A stretch of 64,000 bases of DNA from an uncultured Paraburkholderia sp. (GCA_940746715.1 CALNWN010000012.1:90415-154414); one strand, 5' to 3'. Counted from the stretch's first letter, positions 40,933-52,039 are shown. Notes: generated by a model not told the origin, from the letters alone. Made by a program: numbers and translations.

Positions 40933-41375
40933 TGCGATTTGACGAGCAATCCAACGCGTTTGACGCCGTGAGCCTTCAGCTCGGACATCACATTCATCAC
41001 GGCTTCATACTTCACGGTCTTGTCGGCGGCGATGACGACAGGCTGATCGGGATGCGACTGCGCGCGATCGGCGATAAAGCCGTTGAGGCCTGCTTTCGTC
41101 ATGTCCTCCTGCTGCTGCGCGCCGGAGTCGTCCTTGTACTTCACGCTCATGTTGCCGTCCGCGCGGATGTTGACGATCACGGGCGGCGTTTGCTGCTGCG
41201 GCGCTGCGCCGCCGACTGTCGGCAGATTGACGATGGACGGCGCGACGAGCGGCGCGGTCACCATGAAGATGACGAGCAGCACGAGCATCACGTCGATATA
41301 CGGCACGACGTTGATGTCGGACATCGCGCGGCGCGAGCGGCCGCCGCGCATGCTGGAGGAGCGAGAGCCTGCCAT
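40929..41375 (-). CDS. tolR: Biopolymer transporter TolR/ExbD
   Basis: MSDINVVPYIDVMLVLLVIFMVTAPL. Confidence 0.96.
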   Translation of the reverse strand: MAGSRSSSMRGGRSRRAMSDINVVPYIDVMLVLLVIFMVTAPLVAPSIVNLPTVGGAAPQQQTPPVIVNIRADGNMSVKYKDDSGAQQQEDMTKAGLNGFIADRAQSHPDQPVVIAADKTVKYEAVMNVMSELKAHGVKRVGLLVKSQ

Positions 41376-41385
41376 CGTGGACTCC

Positions 41386-42081
41386 TTAGTGCGCCTGGCG
41401 CTGCAAGATGTTCGAGAACTCTTCGATAAAGGTCTCGAAGCGGATCGCCAGACGGTCGATGTCGTGCGCGTAGCGGTTGTACGCGACCACGGCAGGAATT
41501 GCGGCGAACAGGCCGATCGCGGTGGCGGTCAGCGCCTCGGCGATGCCCGGCGCGACGTTGGCCAGCGTGGCCTGCTGCACGTTCGCGAGTCCGCGAAACG
41601 CATTCATAATGCCCCACACCGTGCCGAACAGACCAATATACGGGCTCACCGAGCCGACCGACGCGAGAAACGCGAGGTTCGCTTCGAGCACGTCCATTTC
41701 ACGCTGGAACGCCGCGCGCATCGCGCGGCGCGCGCCGTCGAGGATAGCGCCAGGATCGTTCAGGCGCCTCTCCTTACCCTTCAGAAATTCGCGCATGCCG
41801 GATTCGAAAATTCGCTCGAGCGCGCCGATGGTGTGACGGTTATTGGCGGCACTTTGATAAAGCGCCTGCAGGTCGCCACCGGACCAGAAATCGCGTTCGA
41901 AACGCTCAGTTTGCGCGCGGGCGCGGCGGATCGCAAACCACTTGCGGAAGATGAAAGTCCACGACAGCAGGGACAGCAGCAGCAGGAGCGCCATGACGGC
42001 CTGCGCCAGCAGGCTCGCATTGAGTACGAGAGAGACGATCGACAGATCTTGTGTAGTGTTCATAAAGGGATGTGCGCGCAC
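41386..42081 (-). CDS. tolQ: Tol-Pal protein TolQ (MotA/ExbB family)
   Basis: GSVSPYIGLFGTVWGIMNAFRGLANVQQATLANVAPGIAEALTATAIGLFAAIPAVVAYN. Confidence 0.96.
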   Translation of the reverse strand: MRAHPFMNTTQDLSIVSLVLNASLLAQAVMALLLLLSLLSWTFIFRKWFAIRRARAQTERFERDFWSGGDLQALYQSAANNRHTIGALERIFESGMREFLKGKERRLNDPGAILDGARRAMRAAFQREMDVLEANLAFLASVGSVSPYIGLFGTVWGIMNAFRGLANVQQATLANVAPGIAEALTATAIGLFAAIPAVVAYNRYAHDIDRLAIRFETFIEEFSNILQRQAH

Positions 42082-42092
42082 TCTGGCGGGCG

Positions 42093-42839
42093 TTAGCCGC
42101 GATGAATGCTCAAACCGGCGAACGATTGCGCGACCGGCATCAGTTCGATCGTGTTGATATTGACGTGCGCCGGGCGCGTGGCAATCCAGTAGATCGAATC
42201 GGCGATGTCCTCAGCCGTGAGCGGCTGCACGTTTTCATAGACCTTGCCGGCTTTTTCGTCGCCGCCGCGGTAGCGCACGTTCGAGAACTCAGTGCCGCCG
42301 CACAGGCCCGGTTCGATGTCGGTCACACGCAGCGCGGTGCCGGCGAGGTCGGCGCGCAGGTTCAGGCTGAACTGCCGCACGAACGCCTTGGTGGCGCCGT
42401 AGACGTTGCCGCCCGGGTAAGGCCAGTGGCCGGCCACCGAGCCCAGGTTGAAGACGTGGCCGCGGTTGCGCTCCACCATGCCGGGCAGCAGCGCATGCGT
42501 CATCTGGACGAGGCCGGTGCAGTTCGTTTCGATCATCGTCTGCCATTCGTCTAGGCTTGCCTTGTGGGCCGGCTCGACGCCCAGCGCGAGGCCGGCGTTG
42601 TTGACGAGCACGTCGACGGCGGCGAATTCCGCGGGCAAGGCTGCCGGGACCGCCTCCACGGCGGCACGGTCCCGTACGTCCAGCTCATAGGGCAGAAGCG
42701 CTTCGCCCAGCTCGTCGGCGAGCGCTTGCAGGCGGTCCTTGCGGCGGGCGGTGGCGACGACGCGGTAGCCACCCTTCACGAAGGCACGAGCGATGGCGGC
42801 GCCGAATCCTGCGGACGCCCCGGTGACGAACACGATCAT
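42093..42839 (-). CDS. SDR family oxidoreductase (YdfG-like)
   Basis: MIVFVTGASAGFGAAIARAFVKGGYRVVATARRKDRLQ...NNAGLALGVEPAHKAS...VYGATKAFVRQFSLNLR; start set at 42839, not the 1039-aa ORF. Confidence 0.92.
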   Translation of the reverse strand: MIVFVTGASAGFGAAIARAFVKGGYRVVATARRKDRLQALADELGEALLPYELDVRDRAAVEAVPAALPAEFAAVDVLVNNAGLALGVEPAHKASLDEWQTMIETNCTGLVQMTHALLPGMVERNRGHVFNLGSVAGHWPYPGGNVYGATKAFVRQFSLNLRADLAGTALRVTDIEPGLCGGTEFSNVRYRGGDEKAGKVYENVQPLTAEDIADSIYWIATRPAHVNINTIELMPVAQSFAGLSIHRG

Positions 42840-43352
42840 TGCGGTTTCCTGGTCGGTAGGAGAGAAAGGCCCCAAGCCTACTTCCAATGCGGCGCTGCGG
42901 CAAGGATGAACGAGCCGGATGAGCGGCGGCGCGAGGCGCGCACAAGCGCCGCCGGACAAGCGGTTGGAGGCCGCTGCCGCGCAGTCTTGCCGCCCCTGGC
43001 CCACCGCCTTCGGCGCGCCCTTAGGGGCGGCGGAAAGCCGGTTGCCTATTCGATCCTCTTCCAATAAACTAACGCGCTCATCCCTGCGTGACTGGCGATA
43101 GAACCGATCCAACCAATCGGGTTCAAGGTGGAAAAACCCACCGTGAAGCGCGGGGTGCCGTTTTGCCGTTCGCCTGGGCAGCCGTGATCCGCGCGCATTC
43201 ATCTGCGCTGACGGTGGCTGTCCTGCGTCGCGTGTGCGGCGATTCTCCTTCCGCCACGTCAGGGACAGCCCAGCCGCCAGCAGCGCCGCGTACCCTCTAC
43301 GCAAGATTCGGCGCACGATCCGGTCAACCTGAAAACACTCAACGGAATCCGT

Positions 43353-44600
43353 ATGTTTGACATAGCCCAAAGCACCATCGCCAACGTCGACCCTGAACTC
43401 TGGAAGGTGATCGAGCTGGAAAACCGCCGTCAGGAAGAGCACATCGAACTGATCGCGTCGGAAAACTACACGAGCCCGGCTGTGATGGCCGCGCAAGGCT
43501 CGCAACTCACCAATAAATACGCGGAAGGCTATCCCGGCAAGCGCTACTACGGCGGCTGCGAATATGTCGACGTGGCGGAACAGCTCGCCATCGACCGTGT
43601 CAAGCAGCTGTTTGGTGCGGAAGCGGCGAACGTGCAGCCGAACTCGGGCTCGCAGGCGAACCAGGGCGTCTTTTTCGCGATGCTGAAGCCGGGTGACACG
43701 ATCATGGGCATGAGCCTCGCGCACGGCGGCCACCTGACGCACGGCTCGCCCGTCAACATGTCGGGTAAGTGGTTCAACGTGGTCAGCTACGGCCTGAACG
43801 AAGCCGAAGACATCGACTACGACGCTGCCGAAAAGCTCGCTCAGGAACACAAGCCGAAGCTGATCGTCGCGGGCGCGTCGGCTTTCGCGTTGCGCATCGA
43901 CTTCGAGCGTCTCTCGAAGATTGCGAAGTCCGTCGGCGCATACTTCATGGTCGACATGGCACACTACGCCGGCCTCGTCGCCGCGGGCGTCTACCCGAAC
44001 CCCGTGCCGCACGCCGACTTCGTTACCACCACCACACACAAGAGCCTGCGCGGCCCGCGCGGCGGCGTGATCCTGATGAAGGCCGAGTTCGAGAAGCAGA
44101 TCAACTCGGCAATCTTCCCGGGCATTCAGGGCGGTCCGCTCATGCACGTGATCGCCGCAAAGGCTGTCGCGTTCAAAGAAGCACTGTCGCCGGAATTCAA
44201 GGCTTATCAGCAGCAAGTCGTGGAAAACGCCCGCGTGCTCGCCGAAACGCTCGTTAAGCGCGGTCTGCGTATCGTCTCCGGGCGCACCGAGAGCCACGTC
44301 ATGCTGGTCGATCTGCGCGCGAAGAAGATTACCGGCAAAGCTGCGGAAGCCGCGCTCGGCGCAGCTCACATCACGGTCAACAAGAACGCGATTCCGAACG
44401 ACCCGGAAAAGCCGTTCGTGACGAGCGGCATCCGCCTCGGCTCGCCGGCCATGACCACGCGCGGCTTCGGCACGAAGGAAGCGGAGCAGGTGGGCAACCT
44501 GATTGCCGACGTGCTGGACAACCCGGAAGACGCCGCCACGATCGAACGCGTGCACGGACAAGTCGCCGAGCTGACGCAGCGCTTCCCGGTTTACCGCTAA
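43353..44600 (+). CDS. glyA: Serine hydroxymethyltransferase
   Basis: [59 protein letters not shown]. Confidence 0.98.
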   Translation: MFDIAQSTIANVDPELWKVIELENRRQEEHIELIASENYTSPAVMAAQGSQLTNKYAEGYPGKRYYGGCEYVDVAEQLAIDRVKQLFGAEAANVQPNSGSQANQGVFFAMLKPGDTIMGMSLAHGGHLTHGSPVNMSGKWFNVVSYGLNEAEDIDYDAAEKLAQEHKPKLIVAGASAFALRIDFERLSKIAKSVGAYFMVDMAHYAGLVAAGVYPNPVPHADFVTTTTHKSLRGPRGGVILMKAEFEKQINSAIFPGIQGGPLMHVIAAKAVAFKEALSPEFKAYQQQVVENARVLAETLVKRGLRIVSGRTESHVMLVDLRAKKITGKAAEAALGAAHITVNKNAIPNDPEKPFVTSGIRLGSPAMTTRGFGTKEAEQVGNLIADVLDNPEDAATIERVHGQVAELTQRFPVYR

Positions 44601-44606
44601 GCCGCC

Positions 44607-45089
44607 ATGCATTGCCCTTTCTGCCGTCACGCCGACACGCAGGTCGTCGACTCGCGTGTCTCCGAAGACGGTGCGACGATTCGCCGGCGCCGCCGCTGCC
44701 CGGCCTGCGACAAGCGTTTCACGACGTACGAGCGGGTCGAGCTGGCGTTGCCGGCGGTCGTCAAGAAAGACGGTAGCCGCACGGAATTCGATCGCCGCAA
44801 GATTCTCGCGAGCATGCAACTGGCGCTGCGCAAGTGCCCGGTTGCGGCCGACGCGATCGACGCGGCTGTCGCCCGCATCGAGTATCAGCTGCTTGGCAGC
44901 GGCGAGCGCGAGGTGCGCAGCGAGCGCCTCGGCGAGCTCGTCATGAACGAGTTGCGCGCGCTCGATACCATTGCTTACGTTCGTTTCGCCTCTGTTTACC
45001 GGCGCTTCGATCACGTCTCCGAGTTCGAAGACGTGATCGAAGAGTTCCGCCGCGCCTCCTCTCCTCCCAAGCCTTCCCGCAAGCGCTAA
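44607..45089 (+). CDS. nrdR: Transcriptional repressor NrdR
   Basis: [45 protein letters not shown]. Confidence 0.97.
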   Translation: MHCPFCRHADTQVVDSRVSEDGATIRRRRRCPACDKRFTTYERVELALPAVVKKDGSRTEFDRRKILASMQLALRKCPVAADAIDAAVARIEYQLLGSGEREVRSERLGELVMNELRALDTIAYVRFASVYRRFDHVSEFEDVIEEFRRASSPPKPSRKR

Positions 45090-45290
45090 ACGGAAGCCCG
45101 CCTGGCGCTTCTGACAACTCACGTTTTGCCGCGCAGCCTGACCTGTTCGCATCTGCTGCTCCCGTTGTGTTCGTCGCGTGAATTCTGGCGCGCAATAGCG
45201 TCTGAATGCCACCTGGCCATTCGGCCGATTGTTGGGCCGTCCGCGAATCGCTAGATTGGCTGCATTCGTTGCAAACGTTCAGGGATGCAG

Positions 45291-45829
45291 ATGAAACAAC
45301 ATGCAATCGCTTCGCCGCCGTGCGGCGCATTTACGCTTGCGCGCTCTTTGCGGTGATCGTTGTCATGGCGACGCCATCGTTCGTAGCGTGGCACGTGCGA
45401 GATCAGGTCGATGCACGGGCAAAGGCGCTGGTGTCGACGCTCTCGTATGCGCGCAGCGAGGCATTGCGCCGAGGCGCCCGCGTGACCGTATGCAGAACGG
45501 ACGCTGCGCGGCACTGTCTCGCCGCCGGGCAGCCGTGCGGTAACGGCGTGACCGACTGGTCTTGCGGCTGGGCTATATTAGCGGACCGCGGCGGCACGCC
45601 GACGCTGCTGCACGCACACGGCTCGCTTGCGGCGGTGAGTATCGTCGGCATTCAAACCAATCTGACTTTTACGCCGCCTGCCGGCCAACTCGGCACTTTT
45701 CGCAGTTTCGACATTGCGCCACGAGCGCCATCGAAGGCAACGCAAGGCGATAAATGGCGGCGCTGCATTCGCATTGCGGCGGGCGGCCGGACGCGGATGG
45801 TGGACGGCGCGTGCGGAGCGGCGTCATGA
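45291..45829 (+). pseudogene. Minor type IV pilin FimT/GspH-like, apparent lesion right after the prepilin GAFTL motif
   Basis: Frame 1 MKQHAIASPPCGAFTLARSLR*; body in another frame: ALFAVIVVMATPSFVAWHVRDQVDARAKALVSTLSYARSEALRRGARVTVC. Confidence 0.65.
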
Positions 45830-46281
45830 GCTCGCTGACCGGGCGGTCTTTGCGGCGCGCGCGGTCGCGTCAGAACGGCACGAGGGATGGCGGAAGTTCG
45901 TTGTTCGAAGTGATGCTCGCCGTGGCGGTGATGGCCGTGACTGCACTCGGGCTGATTGCCGGGCAGTTGTGGACGGCGCGGGAGGCGCGTGCCATGGCGA
46001 TGCGCGAACAGGCTGCGTGGATTGCCGATTCGGTCGCTGAGGCGATGTCCGCGCCGTCAGCCAACGAAGCCGCGCTCAACGCCTGGCGCTCGCGAGCGGC
46101 GGCGCTGTTGCCGCGAGGCGACGCGTCGGTCATTGGAGCGGGAGGCGTCTCGGTAGCGCGCGTGACATGGACGGCCTCGCGCAACATGCCGCGAGCCGAC
46201 GATGTGATCGACAAGCCCGAGCCGTGTGGCGGAGTAGACGCGCCCGTGGGCTTCTCCGTTGCACTGGCGTTCGTCAAATGA
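45826..46281 (+). CDS. pilV: Type IV pilus modification protein PilV-like
   Basis: GGSSLFEVMLAVAVMAVTALGLIAGQLWTAREARAMAMREQAAWIADSVAEAM. Confidence 0.75.
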   Translation: MSSLTGRSLRRARSRQNGTRDGGSSLFEVMLAVAVMAVTALGLIAGQLWTAREARAMAMREQAAWIADSVAEAMSAPSANEAALNAWRSRAAALLPRGDASVIGAGGVSVARVTWTASRNMPRADDVIDKPEPCGGVDAPVGFSVALAFVK

Positions 46282-47090
46282 TGTCGCCGGTGCAGGGTGG
46301 GCGCGGCCATACATTGATCGAATTTGTGATCGCGGTCGCGCTCGGACTGGTGGTAACAACGGGCGTCGTCTCGCTTTACGCGACGCAGCGTGCAGCTTTC
46401 GACCACGCGAGCAATGCGCTGCGTATCCGCGATGCCGGCTTGACGGCGCTGACCGTCGTTGGCCAGCAACTGCAGATGGCCGGCTTCGTACCCGCCGACG
46501 TCGCGCAATATCGCGCGCCGGCGCCCTTATTCGGCTGTTCGGGTGGCCATCCCACGGGCACGGACGACAGCCGGCTGATGTGCGAGACGTTGCCTGGCAG
46601 ATCAGACGGCGTCGCTGTGCGATACGTCGGCGACAGCGTGTCCACGTGGCCGTCGTCCACGGGACAGACAACGGATTGCCTCGGGCAGGCCGTGACGGGC
46701 AGCAGCGCTGCGCTCGGCGACCGCGGCGTGCCGGTAGTCAATCGCTTTTATGCCAAGGCGAGCAGTTCGACTGGCGAGCCGGAACTCTATTGCGAAGGCA
46801 ACGGCAAGACCGGGTCTGCGCAGCCGCTGGTTGAAGGCGTCGAACGCCTGCGCCTCAGGTACTGGCTCGCGGGCGCGGTGAGCGCAGTGGACGCCTCCGC
46901 GGTGACTGCGGATCAGTGGGCGACCGTCGTCGCGGTCGATCTGTGTGTCCTGGTGCGGGGCGCGCCGCAGGGGCAGCGCTCCCGTTATGTCGACTGCGAT
47001 GGCGTGAGTAGCGTGGCGACGGACTTCCGTCCGCGGCAAGCGTTCTGGCGCCGCGTCGCGCTGCGCAATTACGCGGAGGGCGTGTCGTGA
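46278..47090 (+). CDS. pilW: PilW family minor pilin
   Basis: GGRGHTLIEFVIAVALGLVVTTGVVSLYATQRAAFDHASNALRIRDAGLTALTVVGQQLQMAGF. Confidence 0.8.
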   Translation: MMSPVQGGRGHTLIEFVIAVALGLVVTTGVVSLYATQRAAFDHASNALRIRDAGLTALTVVGQQLQMAGFVPADVAQYRAPAPLFGCSGGHPTGTDDSRLMCETLPGRSDGVAVRYVGDSVSTWPSSTGQTTDCLGQAVTGSSAALGDRGVPVVNRFYAKASSSTGEPELYCEGNGKTGSAQPLVEGVERLRLRYWLAGAVSAVDASAVTADQWATVVAVDLCVLVRGAPQGQRSRYVDCDGVSSVATDFRPRQAFWRRVALRNYAEGVS

Positions 47091-47718
47091 TCGAAAGACG
47101 TCGCAGAGCAGAGTGCAGTTGCATGGGCGAACCGTGGCGCGGCCGCGAACCGCAATGGCCGAACCGCTGCTGCGGCCGCCCCCGCGGCCGCCGCTGTAGT
47201 CGCGCCGCCCGCCCGCGCCAGCGCGGCGTGGTGCTGGCCATCGTCCTGTTGATGTCGGCGATGCTGCTCGTGACATCCGCGGCGTGGTTCGAAGCATCGT
47301 TCGCGGCGGCGCGCAGTGCAGTCAACGTCCGCGACTACTTGCAGGCTTTTCACGCCGCGGATTCGGCATTGACTTTGTGTGCCCGCAGCGTCATCGGATC
47401 CGCGGGTGTGGGTGTGATCGCGTCGCGCAAGCTGCCCGTGAACCGGCGCAGTGGAAGCTCGAAGCCGCGTTCGAAGCAGCCGCCGCGACGCCCATTGCGC
47501 AATGGCCGGGGTCCGTTCGCGCGCCGCAATGCGTGGTGGAAGAGTGGCGCATCGCCGGCCGCCCCGAGGCGCGGGCGTATCTGCTGACCGCGCGGGGATT
47601 CGGCAAGAACAGGGAGTCGCAAGTGTGGCTGCAGATGCAGCTGGTTCTCGACGGCAACGTAGTCGAACGCCATTGGCGGCGGGTCGCTGCGAGGCCCCTT
47701 TTAACGAGGCGTAGATGA
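47087..47718 (+). pseudogene. PilX-like minor pilin, frameshifted near 47430
   Basis: QRGVVLAIVLLMSAMLLVTSAAWFEASFAAARSAVNVRDYLQAFHAADSALTLCAR... / EPAQWKLEAAFEAAAATPIAQWPGSVRAPQCVVEEWRIAGRPEARAYLLTARGFG. Confidence 0.7.
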
Positions 47719-48146
47719 AAAGGCTGCAGATATCCGCATTCACCTTGCTGGAACTGGTGATCACGCTCGCGATAGTCGCTGTGCTCGCATTGTTCGCCGT
47801 ACCTTCCTATCGCAGCCAGGTCGCACGCGCGCATAGAGTCGACGCGGCCTCGGCATTGTTGCGAGCGGCGCAATTCGTCGAGGGCGCGGCAAGCGACAGC
47901 ATTGTTGCGCTGCCGCCGGGCTTTAACCAGGCTCCGCAGATGGGCGCGGCTGTGTATCGTCTGCGCGTGTTGCCCGCGGACGGCGCCAACGGCGGCTATG
48001 CGATCGAAGCAACACCCGATGAATCAGGGCCGATGCGAGACGACGCATGCGGTGTCTTCACGCTCGACGCGACCGGGATGCGAAGTAACAGAAGCGCGGC
48101 GAACGGTTCGGTGCCGCGCAGCGCGGAATGTTGGGGCACGAGCTAG
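47715..48146 (+). CDS. Type IV pilin-like protein PilE
   Basis: MKRLQISAFTLLELVITLAIVAVLALFAVPSYRSQVARAHRVDAASALL. Confidence 0.85.
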   Translation: MKRLQISAFTLLELVITLAIVAVLALFAVPSYRSQVARAHRVDAASALLRAAQFVEGAASDSIVALPPGFNQAPQMGAAVYRLRVLPADGANGGYAIEATPDESGPMRDDACGVFTLDATGMRSNRSAANGSVPRSAECWGTS

Positions 48147-48199
48147 CGAGTGCGAGCACATGCCATGAAGCATATGCCGCCAACCCTATGCGATAAAGG

Positions 48200-48655
48200 T
48201 CAGCCCTCGTCGCCGGAAGCCCGTGACTCGCCTTTGATCTGCTGCCACACGCGGTACGCTTCCCACGCGGCGAACGCAAGGCTGCCCCACTTGAGTGCGG
48301 GCTTCGCACCCGCAGCGACCGTCGCGTGCAGCGGTTTCGCCAGCACGAGCGACACGAGAGAACTGATGACCGGATATTGCTTGAGAAGCGCGCCAATCGT
48401 GCCTGCATTCAGAAAGCTCGCTTTGGAGCCGCTGCCCATGCGCAGCCCGCCGAAGCCCGGCACGATAAATTTGAGCCAGCTGAAGCGCGTGACGGCCTCG
48501 CGCAGTTCCAGCGTGGCCTCTGCGAGCTCCATGCGCTCGACGTCCGCGCGCACGAGCAACAGTTCCTTGCGCAGGGCTCGCAGGTGCGGTGCGCTCAGGT
48601 CTCGCGCCGGCTGGCGCTTGTTACGGTATGCGGTACTCGAGTAGCTATGGCTCAT
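48200..48655 (-). CDS. DUF3318 (YqjK-like) protein
   Basis: LRALRKELLLVRADVERMELAEATLELREAVTRFSWLKFIVPGFGG; adjacent to YqjE and DUF883 genes. Confidence 0.6.
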   Translation of the reverse strand: MSHSYSSTAYRNKRQPARDLSAPHLRALRKELLLVRADVERMELAEATLELREAVTRFSWLKFIVPGFGGLRMGSGSKASFLNAGTIGALLKQYPVISSLVSLVLAKPLHATVAAGAKPALKWGSLAFAAWEAYRVWQQIKGESRASGDEG

Positions 48656-48795
48656 GGCGTGTCGGCAGTGAGGGAGCAGGAAATGGCGCAGCGAACGACT
48701 TAGCTAACCATCGCAGCAATGGTGGACCTGGCAATGCCTCGCAAATGCTTCACAAGCGTCGCAGCAGGCGAACCGCACTGCAGGCGTCCACGTCG

Positions 48796-49182
48796 CTACG
48801 GTCTGCGAAATACGTCGCGGTCTTTCTCGAATTCGGCGATGGTGGCCTCGAACACCATAGGCGCATTGCGCAGGCCGCTGCGCGCCTTGAGCGCGCACAC
48901 CAATCCCGCAATCGCATAGACCAGCGTGATTCCGGCGAGCGCCTGCCAGCGGTAGGTGTCCCAGAACGCAATGGCGATCAACGCGGTCAGTGCGATCAGC
49001 GCCATGGTGGTCAGCATCATCGCGGCAAGGCCGAGAAAGAGCACGCCGAGAAGGCGATCCTTTTCTTCGGCGAGTTCAATGCCGATCAGCTCAAGGCGCG
49101 TTTGCAGAATGGCGGACACCGAACTGATGATGCGGCGTAACGGACTGTGTTGTTCGCGCTGCGATTGTGTGTCGATCGTCAT
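48796..49182 (-). CDS. Phage holin family / YqjE-like membrane protein
   Basis: LRRIISSVSAILQTRLELIGIELAEEKDRLLGVLFLGLAAMMLTTMALIALTALIAIAFWDTYRW. Confidence 0.8.
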   Translation of the reverse strand: MTIDTQSQREQHSPLRRIISSVSAILQTRLELIGIELAEEKDRLLGVLFLGLAAMMLTTMALIALTALIAIAFWDTYRWQALAGITLVYAIAGLVCALKARSGLRNAPMVFEATIAEFEKDRDVFRRP

Positions 49183-49318
49183 GGCTGTGGGCGTTGCGCG
49201 GATGGGCTAAGCGACGCTCGAGAAACGTGCGCGCCGGGACAAGCGGACCGGCCGGACATGCGCCGGTCCACTCCATTTGGTCGCATGCCGGACGGGAGCC
49301 GTCCGGCCATGTGCAGTG

Positions 49319-49621
49319 TTACTTGCGGTTGATCAGGAGACCCAGCAGCACGCCGGCGCCCGCGGCGATGCCAATGGATGCCCACGGGTGCTCGTGTACG
49401 TAGTCGTCGGTTGCGCGAGCAGCCTTTTTGCCTTTCTCGACTACGACGACTTGCACGTCAGCCGCTTTTTCCCTGGCTTGCTTGAGACGGGACAGCGCCG
49501 TTTCGCGCAGTTCCGAAGCGCGCTCGCCCGTTGCGCTTGCGGCCTGTTTCAGCAGGTCTTCCGCGTCCGCGAGGACCGTTTTGATATCCGACATCAATCT
49601 CTCCTTGTTGACTTCCGACAT
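49319..49621 (-). CDS. DUF883 family protein (ElaB/YqjD-like, C-tail anchored)
   Basis: DIKTVLADAEDLLKQAASATGERASELRETALSRLKQAREKAADVQ...DDYVHEHPWASIGIAAGAGVLLGLLINRK. Confidence 0.88.
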   Translation of the reverse strand: MSEVNKERLMSDIKTVLADAEDLLKQAASATGERASELRETALSRLKQAREKAADVQVVVVEKGKKAARATDDYVHEHPWASIGIAAGAGVLLGLLINRK

Positions 49622-49971
49622 GGACAGCTCCCCTTCGTCTCACGCTACGCGTGAATCGTAACCAAAGAAACGGCGACTGGCGAGCGCACTGCCCGGTTCA
49701 CCTAGGCGAATGCACGAACCGTTCCTGGCAAGGCGAAACTGCACCCAACACCAACTGCTTAGCCTCGCAGATGATGTTAATGCAGGATGGAGTTGATCTG
49801 TCCCGCAAAGTTTCCACTAAATCGGTGAAAATTACAAAACCGCACAGAGTAGTGAGCCGAAGTTAGTTCGGCATATACGGTCGCTGCCGTATGCTTTATC
49901 TTTGCCAGACCCGGCCGGCAGAAGCCCGCGCCAGTCGTCCGATAGCTTCCAGATACCTAAAGGAGATGCAC

Positions 49972-50610
49972 ATGAGTCTACGTCTTGGCGATATCGCACC
50001 GGATTTCGAGCAGGAGTCGAGTATCGGCCGCATCAAGTTTCATGAGTGGCTCGGCGACAGCTGGGGCGTGCTGTTCTCGCATCCCGCCGACTTCACCCCG
50101 GTCTGCACCACCGAACTCGGTCTGACCGCCAAGCTCGCCGAGGAATTTGCGAAGCGCAACGTCAAGACCATCGCACTGTCGGTGGACAGCGCCGAGTCGC
50201 ATAAGGAATGGATCAAGGACATCAATGAAACGCAGGCAGCCAACGTCGGATTCCCGATCCTGGCCGATGGCGACCGCAAAGTGTCCGAGTTGTACGACAT
50301 GATTCACCCGAACGCGAACGAAACGCTCACGGTGCGCTCGCTGTTCGTGATCGATCCGAAGAAGAAGGTGCGTCTCATCATCACGTATCCGGCAAGTACG
50401 GGGCGCAACTTTGACGAAGTGCTGCGCGTCATCGATTCGCTGCAGCTCACCGACAACCACTCCGTGGCCACGCCAGGCAACTGGAAGCAGGGCGACGACG
50501 TCGTGATCGTGCCGTCGCTGAAAGACGAAGAGGTGATCAAGCAGAAATTCCCGAAGGGCTACAAGGCACTGCGCCCGTATCTGCGCATGACGCCGCAGCC
50601 GAACAAGTAA
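49972..50610 (+). CDS. 1-Cys peroxiredoxin (Prx6 subfamily)
   Basis: GDIAPDFEQESSIGRIKFHEWLGDSWGVLFSHPADFTPVCTTELG; C-terminal FPKGYKALRPYLRMTPQP. Confidence 0.93.
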   Translation: MSLRLGDIAPDFEQESSIGRIKFHEWLGDSWGVLFSHPADFTPVCTTELGLTAKLAEEFAKRNVKTIALSVDSAESHKEWIKDINETQAANVGFPILADGDRKVSELYDMIHPNANETLTVRSLFVIDPKKKVRLIITYPASTGRNFDEVLRVIDSLQLTDNHSVATPGNWKQGDDVVIVPSLKDEEVIKQKFPKGYKALRPYLRMTPQPNK

Positions 50611-50662
50611 GCCCGCGGCGAGCGCGTCGGGAAAACGGCGCGTCGTCCACCCGTGAATGAGA

Positions 50663-50691
50663 GAAGGCCGGTTCATTGCGAACCGGCCTTC
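50663..50691. terminator. Bidirectional terminator between peroxiredoxin and acyl-CoA dehydrogenase
   Basis: GAAGGCCGGTTC-ATTGC-GAACCGGCCTTC, 12-bp stem. Confidence 0.85.
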
Positions 50692-50755
50692 ATTCTTACT
50701 GCTCGGGCGCGCCACGCGCCGCCGCCGACAGATCAGACAAGCGCCCAGCAAGACC

Positions 50756-51946
50756 TCAGAAAAACGCCTGAATGCCCGTTTGCGCGCGGCCCAGAATGAG
50801 TGCGTGAATATCGTGCGTGCCTTCGTACGTGTTCACCACTTCCAGATTCACCAGATGCCGTGCAATGCCGAATTCGTCGGAAATGCCGTTGCCGCCCAGC
50901 ATGTCCCGCGCGAGCCGGGCGATGTCGAGCGCCTTGCCGCACGAATTGCGCTTCATGATCGAGGTGATTTCGACGGCCGCCGTGCCCTCGTCCTTCATGC
51001 GGCCAAGGCGTAGCACGCCTTGCAGGCCGAGCGTGATCTCGGTCTGCATGTCGGCGAGCTTTTTCTGAATCAGCTGGTTGGCCGCGAGCGGCCGGCCGAA
51101 CTGCTTGCGATCGAGCACATACTGACGCGCGGTGTGCCAGCACGCCTCCGCCGCGCCGAGCGCGCCCCAGGCAATGCCATAACGCGCCGAGTTCAGGCAC
51201 GTGAACGGACCGCGCAGGCCGCTTACTTCCGGAAAGCGTTTTTCTTCCGGCACGAACACTTCATCGAGCACGATTTCGCCGGTGATCGATGCCCGCAAGC
51301 CGACCTTGCTATGGATGGTCGGCGCCGACAATCCCTTCCAGCCCTTCTCGAGAATGAAGCCGCGAATCGTGTCCTTGCCGTTCTCTTCGAGCTTCGCCCA
51401 CACGACAAAGACATCGGCGATGGGCGAGTTGGTGATCCACATTTTCGAGCCCGACAGCGAATAGCCGCCGTCGACCTTCTTTGCGCGCGTCACCATACTG
51501 CCCGGGTCGGAGCCGTGGTTCGGCTCCGTGAGCCCGAAGCAGCCGATCCATTCGCCCGTGGCCAGCTTCGGCAGGTACTTCTGTTTCTGCGCATCCGAGC
51601 CGAATTCGTAGATCGGCACCATGACGAGCGACGACTGCACCGACATCATCGAGCGGTAGCCGGAATCCACGCGCTCCACTTCCCGCGCAATCAGGCCATA
51701 CGCCACGTAGTTGAGCCCCGGCCCGCCGTATTGCTCGGGAATGGTCGGGCCGAGGAGGCCGAGCTCGCCCATTTCGCGGAAGATTTCGATGTCCGTATTC
51801 TCGTGGCGGAACGCTTCGAGCACGCGCGGCTGCAGCTTGTCCTGCGCATAGGCCGCGGCGGCGTCGCGCACCATGCGTTCGTCTTCGGTGAGCTCCTGAT
51901 CCAGCAGCAGCGGGTCTTCCCAGTGAAACTGCGCGGCCTCGGCCAT
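50756..51946 (-). CDS. gcdH: Glutaryl-CoA dehydrogenase-type acyl-CoA dehydrogenase
   Basis: [42 protein letters not shown]...[51 protein letters not shown]...[24 protein letters not shown]. Confidence 0.9.
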   Translation of the reverse strand: MAEAAQFHWEDPLLLDQELTEDERMVRDAAAAYAQDKLQPRVLEAFRHENTDIEIFREMGELGLLGPTIPEQYGGPGLNYVAYGLIAREVERVDSGYRSMMSVQSSLVMVPIYEFGSDAQKQKYLPKLATGEWIGCFGLTEPNHGSDPGSMVTRAKKVDGGYSLSGSKMWITNSPIADVFVVWAKLEENGKDTIRGFILEKGWKGLSAPTIHSKVGLRASITGEIVLDEVFVPEEKRFPEVSGLRGPFTCLNSARYGIAWGALGAAEACWHTARQYVLDRKQFGRPLAANQLIQKKLADMQTEITLGLQGVLRLGRMKDEGTAAVEITSIMKRNSCGKALDIARLARDMLGGNGISDEFGIARHLVNLEVVNTYEGTHDIHALILGRAQTGIQAFF

Positions 51947-52039
51947 GACGTATCTCCTGATGCATGCCTGATTCAAGCTTGACTAGAGTTCCGCTATGCG
52001 AAGCAATGTTTTGCAAACGACACCCGAGTGTATCACCCG

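Noticed and set aside
42840-45212. N-terminal extension of the 1039-aa minus ORF over glyA and nrdR
   Set aside because: glyA and nrdR on the plus strand are unambiguous; the extension is a shadow frame and the SDR starts at 42839.
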